A DNA stretch of 64,000 nucleotides from Halonotius aquaticus (GTDB taxonomy: Archaea > Halobacteriota > Halobacteria > Halobacteriales > Haloferacaceae). The translations under genes were made by a program, and so were the position numbers. The stretch spans positions 18,532 through 82,531 of the forward strand of contig NZ_QKNY01000008.1 of assembly GCF_003605575.1 (NCBI RefSeq), written 5' to 3'. Below, piece by piece: positions 59,910-64,000 of this stretch. The notes below the pieces were generated by a model. The model had not been told where the DNA came from and made no database searches. It worked only from the letters and a program-made list of their open reading frames with translations. Positions within the stretch are counted from its first letter, which is position 1, and every line of letters begins with the position of its first letter.

Positions 59910-60875
59910 ATGCCAACTGTTGTTGTCAACGACGATCCGATGATCCGCGCTGAAACCCTCCGTCACGTCCTCGGCGACGACGTGACAGTCGAGGTCGCTG
60001 ACCTGCAGACGACCGACGATATCATTGCGGTGGCCGCCGATGCCGCGGCCCTCGTTGTCGACGTCCAGACCGACGTTCCTGCCGCGGTTTTTGAGGCCTG
60101 CGAGGAGTTAGAGATTGTCGCCCGCGCAGGCGTCGGCGTCGACGGCGTTGATATCCCCGCGGCGGCCGACCACGGTGTCACCGTCGTCAACGTCCCCGAT
60201 TACTGCCGCGAGGAGGTCTCGACACACGCGGTCTCGTTGCTGCTGGCCTCGGTGCGGCGACTCAACGTCTACGATCGATCGGTCAAAGGCGGCCGCTGGG
60301 AGTGGGAAGATGGCGCGCCGATCCATCGCCTGACCGGCGAAACCGTTGGCTTCCTCTCGTTCGGTCAACTCGCAAAGGCAACCGCCGAGAAACTTGCCGG
60401 CTTCAACTGCGATATCGTCGCGGCCGATCCCTACGTCGACACCGAGGCGATGGCCGACTACGGCGTCGAGAAAGTCCCGCTTGACGAACTGCTCGAAACG
60501 GCCGATCACGTCTCGGTGCATGCGCCACTGACCGATGAGACGCGGCACCTCTTTGACCGTGATGCGTTCCGCAAGATGAGCGAGAGCGCCGTCCTTGTCA
60601 ATGTTGGCCGTGGCCCGATTGTCAAAGAGGATGCCTTGGTGTGGGCGCTTGAAAACGACGAGATCGCCGCCGCCGGGCTCGATGTCCTCGAAGACGAGCC
60701 GCTGACGAACTCGCCGCTGGCTGACCGCGATGATGTCATCCTGACACCGCATACCGCCTTCTACTCGGAGGAGTCGCTGGCGGATCTCAACGAACACATC
60801 GGCCACGATATCCTCGCAGTCTTCGACGACGAGGAGCCAGCAGGCTACATCGATCCCGAGGCTGACTGGCTGTAA
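59910..60875 (+). CDS. D-2-hydroxyacid dehydrogenase
   Basis: A 321-residue NAD-dependent dehydrogenase of the D-isomer-specific family, similar in length to CtBP-like and glyoxylate/hydroxypyruvate reductases and lacking the ACT domain of full SerA. The dinucleotide loop is VGFLSFGQLAKATAEKL, with a Phe-Gly-Gln in place of the usual GxGxxG third glycine. Catalytic residues appear as Arg in LVNVGRGPIVKE's partner region VARAGVGVDGVD, Glu in LDVLEDEPL and His in LTPHTAFYS. The true substrate is not apparent. A TATA-like TTCATATG lies about 24-31 nt before the ATG. Confidence 0.87.
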   Translation: MPTVVVNDDPMIRAETLRHVLGDDVTVEVADLQTTDDIIAVAADAAALVVDVQTDVPAAVFEACEELEIVARAGVGVDGVDIPAAADHGVTVVNVPDYCREEVSTHAVSLLLASVRRLNVYDRSVKGGRWEWEDGAPIHRLTGETVGFLSFGQLAKATAEKLAGFNCDIVAADPYVDTEAMADYGVEKVPLDELLETADHVSVHAPLTDETRHLFDRDAFRKMSESAVLVNVGRGPIVKEDALVWALENDEIAAAGLDVLEDEPLTNSPLADRDDVILTPHTAFYSEESLADLNEHIGHDILAVFDDEEPAGYIDPEADWL

Positions 60876-60939
60876 CCGCTTCGGCCCGGCTTCGACCGCG
60901 ACGGCAACGTTTAGAATGGCCCATCACGGATAGCCACCT

Positions 60940-61779
60940 ATGACAGTCAGCGATTGGGGCGATTGGCTGCCGACCGCCGTCGCCGACGCCGACCCTGAGA
61001 CCGTCGCCATCTGGTATCTCGGCTGCAATGGCTTTGTGATCAAGGGCAGTGAGGGCACAACGATCTGGATCGATCCCTACGTCGGCCTCGGCGATCCACC
61101 GCGGACGATCCGGATGATTCCGGTGCCGTTCGATCCCGAGGACGTGCCGGAATCGGCGGCCGATGCTGTGTTGGCAACACACGAACACACCGATCACACG
61201 CACGGCCCAAGTCAGGGGCCGATTCTCGAACGTACGGGCGCAGACTTCTATGCTCCCGACGACAGCCTCGCGGTCGCTTTCGACGACGAAAACTGGCTCG
61301 ACAGCTACGACATCAGCGAATCACAGTTCACCGAGGTCGCCGAGGGTGACACCATTGCGATCGGTGAATTCTCAATCGATGTTGTCGAAACGCAGGACGC
61401 CGATTCGACCCACCCGGTCGGCTACATGATCCAACATGAGTCGGGAACGATCTTCCATGCCGGCGACAGCAAACCCGCCGACAATTTCGCCGATCTTGGC
61501 GAGGAGTACGATATCGATCTCGGGATTCTCGCCTTCGGAGCGATCGGCAACATTCCTGACAAGGAGACCCGCGAGCCGGTGCGAACAAAGTGGTATGCGA
61601 CCGAAAACGAGACGATCAAATCGGCGTCAGATCTCCAACTCGACCGACTGCTCCCGAGCCACTGGGATATGTGGAAAGGGATGACCGCCGATCCGACTGT
61701 GCTTCACCACCACGCCGCTTCCTATGCGTATCCCCAAGCACTGGAAATCGTCGAGATCGGCGATCGGGTCGAACTGTAA
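60940..61779 (+). CDS. Metallo-beta-lactamase-fold hydrolase (UlaG-like)
   Basis: A 279-residue MBL-fold protein. The metal motif is THEHTDHTHG (HxHxDH), the acid and histidine follow in TIFHAGDSKPADN and LLPSHWDMWKG, and HHHAASYAYPQ near the end matches the L-ascorbate-6-phosphate lactonase (UlaG) branch, which includes phosphodiesterases. Haloarchaea do not use the ascorbate pathway as far as I know, so a phosphodiester or lactone of another kind is likely. A TTTAGAATGG box lies about 21-30 nt before the ATG. Confidence 0.85.
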   Translation: MTVSDWGDWLPTAVADADPETVAIWYLGCNGFVIKGSEGTTIWIDPYVGLGDPPRTIRMIPVPFDPEDVPESAADAVLATHEHTDHTHGPSQGPILERTGADFYAPDDSLAVAFDDENWLDSYDISESQFTEVAEGDTIAIGEFSIDVVETQDADSTHPVGYMIQHESGTIFHAGDSKPADNFADLGEEYDIDLGILAFGAIGNIPDKETREPVRTKWYATENETIKSASDLQLDRLLPSHWDMWKGMTADPTVLHHHAASYAYPQALEIVEIGDRVEL

Positions 61780-61920
61780 CATCAGCAGATCACCCACAAA
61801 ACCGCGTCGCCGTTGTGAGTTCTCGATTGGGTCTATAGAAGATATTCGTACAACTTGACAGAAGATGATCGCCTGTATATACACATATAATCGCATTTTT
61901 ACGGACACACTAACAGTTAA

Positions 61921-61933
61921 GTCTGTAGCAGAC
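61921..61933. promoter_or_regulatory. Inverted repeat upstream of the small Arg-rich gene
   Basis: GTCTG-TAG-CAGAC, 5-bp arms, immediately upstream of a TATA-like ACATATATCC (61936-61945). The whole leader between 61850 and 62000 is AT-rich with further TATA-like tracts near 61876-61900, so more than one promoter is possible. Confidence 0.4.
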
Positions 61934-62002
61934 ATACATATATCCGAAGTAACATCGAGATCAGCACAACAAACGCTGTGTCATATTACGGAGAACAACA
62001 CA

Positions 62003-62212
62003 ATGATGACCGATTACGACCTCCCAGTGTGGTTCTGGGATCCGGAGACGACTGACGAAGACCGCAGCGACTGGATGACACAAGAGCGGTGTCGCCGACA
62101 GGCAATGCGACAGCAAACCGCCTACCGCCGCCGCATGGAGCAATCAGCCGAGCGACGGGCGCGTCGCGAGGCAGCCAACCCCGCAACGGTTGCTGTCGAG
62201 GAGTACCGCTAA
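62003..62212 (+). CDS. Small Arg-rich protein, 69 residues
   Basis: A small protein with an aromatic, acidic start (MMTDYDLPVWFWDPETTDED) and a basic helical second half (ERCRRQAMRQQTAYRRRME, then SAERRARREAA). This charge split is unusual for a haloarchaeal protein and suggests nucleic-acid or membrane-surface binding. The start could be either of two adjacent ATGs (62003 or 62006). The leader is AT-rich and long (about 40 nt or more from the nearest TATA box). I do not recognise a family. Confidence 0.6.
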   Translation: MMTDYDLPVWFWDPETTDEDRSDWMTQERCRRQAMRQQTAYRRRMEQSAERRARREAANPATVAVEEYR

Positions 62213-62310
62213 GCTCCCTTCTCACCCCAGTCGACGACACTTATACTGCAGTTGCCGGTGGTGGGCGTCGACAGCCAGCGGTGGTGTGTGCCCGTCCACC
62301 AGCCCGCACA

Positions 62311-62317
62311 TTTTAAG
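62311..62317 (+). promoter_or_regulatory. TATA-like box before the Asp-tail protein gene
   Basis: TTTTAAG ends 23 nt before the ATG at 62341, standard leaderless spacing. Confidence 0.5.
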
Positions 62318-62340
62318 TCGTTGGTTGAATAGTCCTTTTT

Positions 62341-64000
62341 ATGAGCCAGGGGCCAGACACGGATGACCTCGTGACGGTGTCCAACGACGGCGTTGTCGTC
62401 GAGAAGACCGTCACGGCCGAGGAGTTCCCCGTCCCAGCCGTCGCGTTTACACTCACGTCGAACACGGATGTGCCGGTGCATGTTCGACTAACCGACCAGA
62501 TCCCGAGTTCCTTCCCGATGGAGCGGGTCGGGTTCCATCCTGACTACCACAGCGACGCGTGGACGGCCTACAAGAACCACCGGGTCGAGTTCGAGCACAC
62601 GCTCGACCCAAACGAGACAATCGAAACCGTCTACGGCATCCGGACTGACGACCCTGAGGAACTCCAACAGTTCTTGACCGAACCCACGATCAAAGAGATC
62701 GCCACCTCCGAGGACGATCCCAGCGATATCGAAGGGGTGCTTGGCCCAGACAACAGTCAACTCATCCGTGACGTGCTGGCCGGTGAACGCTCCTCACTCC
62801 CCGGCGCGGACGCCGGCGAGACTCCACTCGATGGCCCCATCGATCCCAGCGAGTCGGATGTCGACCCCGAAACGCCGCCCGCAGACGCGACCGCAAGTGA
62901 TCCCGCCGATGACGAAGGCACCGACAGCGACGAGACGGTCGCCAGCGATGAGACACCAACGCCCGATGCTGATGATGGGCCCGTCGACGCGGAGCCTTCG
63001 ACCGACGACGGTGCCGATATCGACGAGACCGCAAGCGAACCATCAGCGGTCGACGACGATGGAGCCGATGCCGATGACATCGAGCCCATCGATGGCGATT
63101 CAGCAGCCCCTGACGACGCTGCCGACCCAGAAGCCGACGATGCGGCCGACGTTGCCGATGATGACCCCGATATCGACCCGATCGATGATGTCGATATCGA
63201 CGCCGATCCTACCGAGACGGACGACGAGTGGGGGCCAGCAACCGGCCCTGACGCCGATGCCGACGCGACTGCGGACGACGAGTGGGGAACCGAAACCGGG
63301 CCTGACGCGACCAACGAGGATGACGCACCCGCCGAGGATGAGGCAGTCGACGAGCCGGTCGCCGACGAAACAGCCGCTGCGGAGCCCGACTCGGACGCGG
63401 TCGACGACGCGGAATCCGCTGCCGATGACGCAGTGTCGACAGCCGACGAGGAGCCCGCTGATTCAGCGGCACCAGACGATGCGTCGTCATTCGACGATGC
63501 TGTCGATGAGGTCGATGACGAACCGCCGGTCGACGGTGCCGACGAGGCAGGTGACACCGACGTCGCCTTTGACGACACCGAATCAGCGATTGATGCGGAC
63601 GCCGCCGACGAGGGGTCGATCGACGACGAAATCGACAGCGACGAGGAAACGGATTCCGGTGTGGAATCCGACCCCGACGACGGTGGGACGGACACCGATG
63701 TTGATACCGAGCCCGAACTCGATACCGACTCTACCGATGACAGTACCGAATCGATCGGCGCTGACGTCGACGACACTGCCGACACCGACGATACTGACGT
63801 TGCTGACACCGACGATACTGACGTTGCCGACACCGACGGCACCGGCGACACTACGGCCGACGATGTAGCCGATCCTGAAGCGACCGCCGACAGCGACGAT
63901 GCGGCCGAGGAGGATGCTATGACACCTGATTCTGAACCTCACACCGACGACGAGCCTGTTGCAGCGACGACCGACACCGAGCCAGCAACCGCGGCGACCA
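62341..64000 (+). CDS. Haloarchaeal protein with conserved N-terminus and long Asp-rich tail (C-terminus outside window)
   Basis: At least 553 residues, running off the right edge. Residues 1-155 form a compact domain (LVTVSNDGVVVEKTVTAEEF, VHVRLTDQIPSSFPMERVGF, ETIETVYGIRTDDPEEL) that looks conserved in haloarchaea, though its function is unknown. From about 160 onwards the protein is almost only Asp, Glu, Ala, Thr, Ser and Pro, surely disordered, with a few DDEWG-TGP repeats. No signal peptide is seen, so it is probably cytoplasmic. What lies after the tail cannot be seen. Confidence 0.7.
   Translation, partial: MSQGPDTDDLVTVSNDGVVVEKTVTAEEFPVPAVAFTLTSNTDVPVHVRLTDQIPSSFPMERVGFHPDYHSDAWTAYKNHRVEFEHTLDPNETIETVYGIRTDDPEELQQFLTEPTIKEIATSEDDPSDIEGVLGPDNSQLIRDVLAGERSSLPGADAGETPLDGPIDPSESDVDPETPPADATASDPADDEGTDSDETVASDETPTPDADDGPVDAEPSTDDGADIDETASEPSAVDDDGADADDIEPIDGDSAAPDDAADPEADDAADVADDDPDIDPIDDVDIDADPTETDDEWGPATGPDADADATADDEWGTETGPDATNEDDAPAEDEAVDEPVADETAAAEPDSDAVDDAESAADDAVSTADEEPADSAAPDDASSFDDAVDEVDDEPPVDGADEAGDTDVAFDDTESAIDADAADEGSIDDEIDSDEETDSGVESDPDDGGTDTDVDTEPELDTDSTDDSTESIGADVDDTADTDDTDVADTDDTDVADTDGTGDTTADDVADPEATADSDDAAEEDAMTPDSEPHTDDEPVAATTDTEPATAAT
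63781..63838 (+). repeat. 24-bp tandem repeat in the Asp-rich tail
   Basis: Two units of 24 bp (63781-63804 and 63805-63828) differ at one base, followed by a partial third. They encode a DTDDTDVA octapeptide. Such in-frame repeats point to tail length changing by slippage or recombination. Confidence 0.7.

Noticed and set aside
62757..63851. Ser/Val-rich open frame on the minus strand and a Thr/Pro-rich frame on the plus strand within the Asp-rich tail gene
   Set aside because: Both are shadows of GAC/GAT repeat codons of the Asp-rich tail; low complexity and no start signals.
1..64000. CRISPR arrays, rRNA genes, intact transposases
   Set aside because: No regularly spaced repeats, rRNA-like sequence or transposase motifs were seen on either strand.

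Overview
The window is chromosomal DNA from a haloarchaeon (class Halobacteria). The predicted proteins are strongly Asp/Glu-rich, and most start codons sit about 25-35 nt downstream of an archaeal TATA box with no Shine-Dalgarno site, as expected for leaderless transcripts. Archaeal or haloarchaeal families dominate: archaeal methionine adenosyltransferase, Dph2, HalX and FilR1-type regulators, SlyD-type FKBP and DUF5305. Coding DNA is GC-rich and promoters are AT-rich. The genus cannot be fixed from this sequence alone. I see no rRNA, tRNA, CRISPR array or intact insertion sequence.

Layout. 1-1220: two gluconeogenic genes (fructose bisphosphatase, cut by the window edge, and class I aldolase). 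1459-9047 and 12321-19000: two cobalamin operons on the minus strand, nearly all junctions being 4-8 bp overlaps. The first holds cbiT-L-F-G-H-H-ferredoxin-LAGLIDADG-like-cbiX-DUF3209; the second holds cobN-cbiC-cbiE-cbiA, with a ChlI/ChlD fusion diverging from cobN. Between them lie a GMC oxidoreductase, a FilR1-like regulator and a TFS-like zinc-ribbon protein without the catalytic acids. 21328-31387: housekeeping genes (glutamate dehydrogenase, thioredoxin-like, FMN-binding protein, cysteine synthase, methionine adenosyltransferase, CYTH protein, SlyD) and two membrane histidine kinases.

31842-36176 is an exported-fibre-like locus: a TasA/AbpA-like secreted protein, a SipW-like signal peptidase, a second secreted protein and a DUF5305 membrane protein. 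36378-47192 is a dense signalling island: a receiver-kinase hybrid, a receiver, an 1850-residue PAS/GAF kinase, an HxlR-receiver-HalX fusion, a pseudo-receiver and a kinase ending in a LOV photosensor domain. A composite promoter element, apparently conserved by eye, occurs upstream of the TasA-like gene, upstream of the DUF5305 gene and upstream of a 29-codon ORF that leads into the LOV kinase. It may therefore tie the two regions into one regulon.

47249-51753: YlbF-like, TSUP transporter, esterase, Lrp-type regulator, amidohydrolase and a beta-carbonic-anhydrase-like protein with altered active site. 51798-52763: an AT-rich islet carrying a PD-(D/E)XK-like nuclease and a 53-residue membrane protein. 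52764-56676: dabB-dabA, an inorganic carbon uptake system. 56776-62212: dph2, another kinase, a 2-hydroxyacid dehydrogenase, an MBL-fold hydrolase and a small Arg-rich protein. The window ends inside a gene for a protein with a very long Asp-rich tail.
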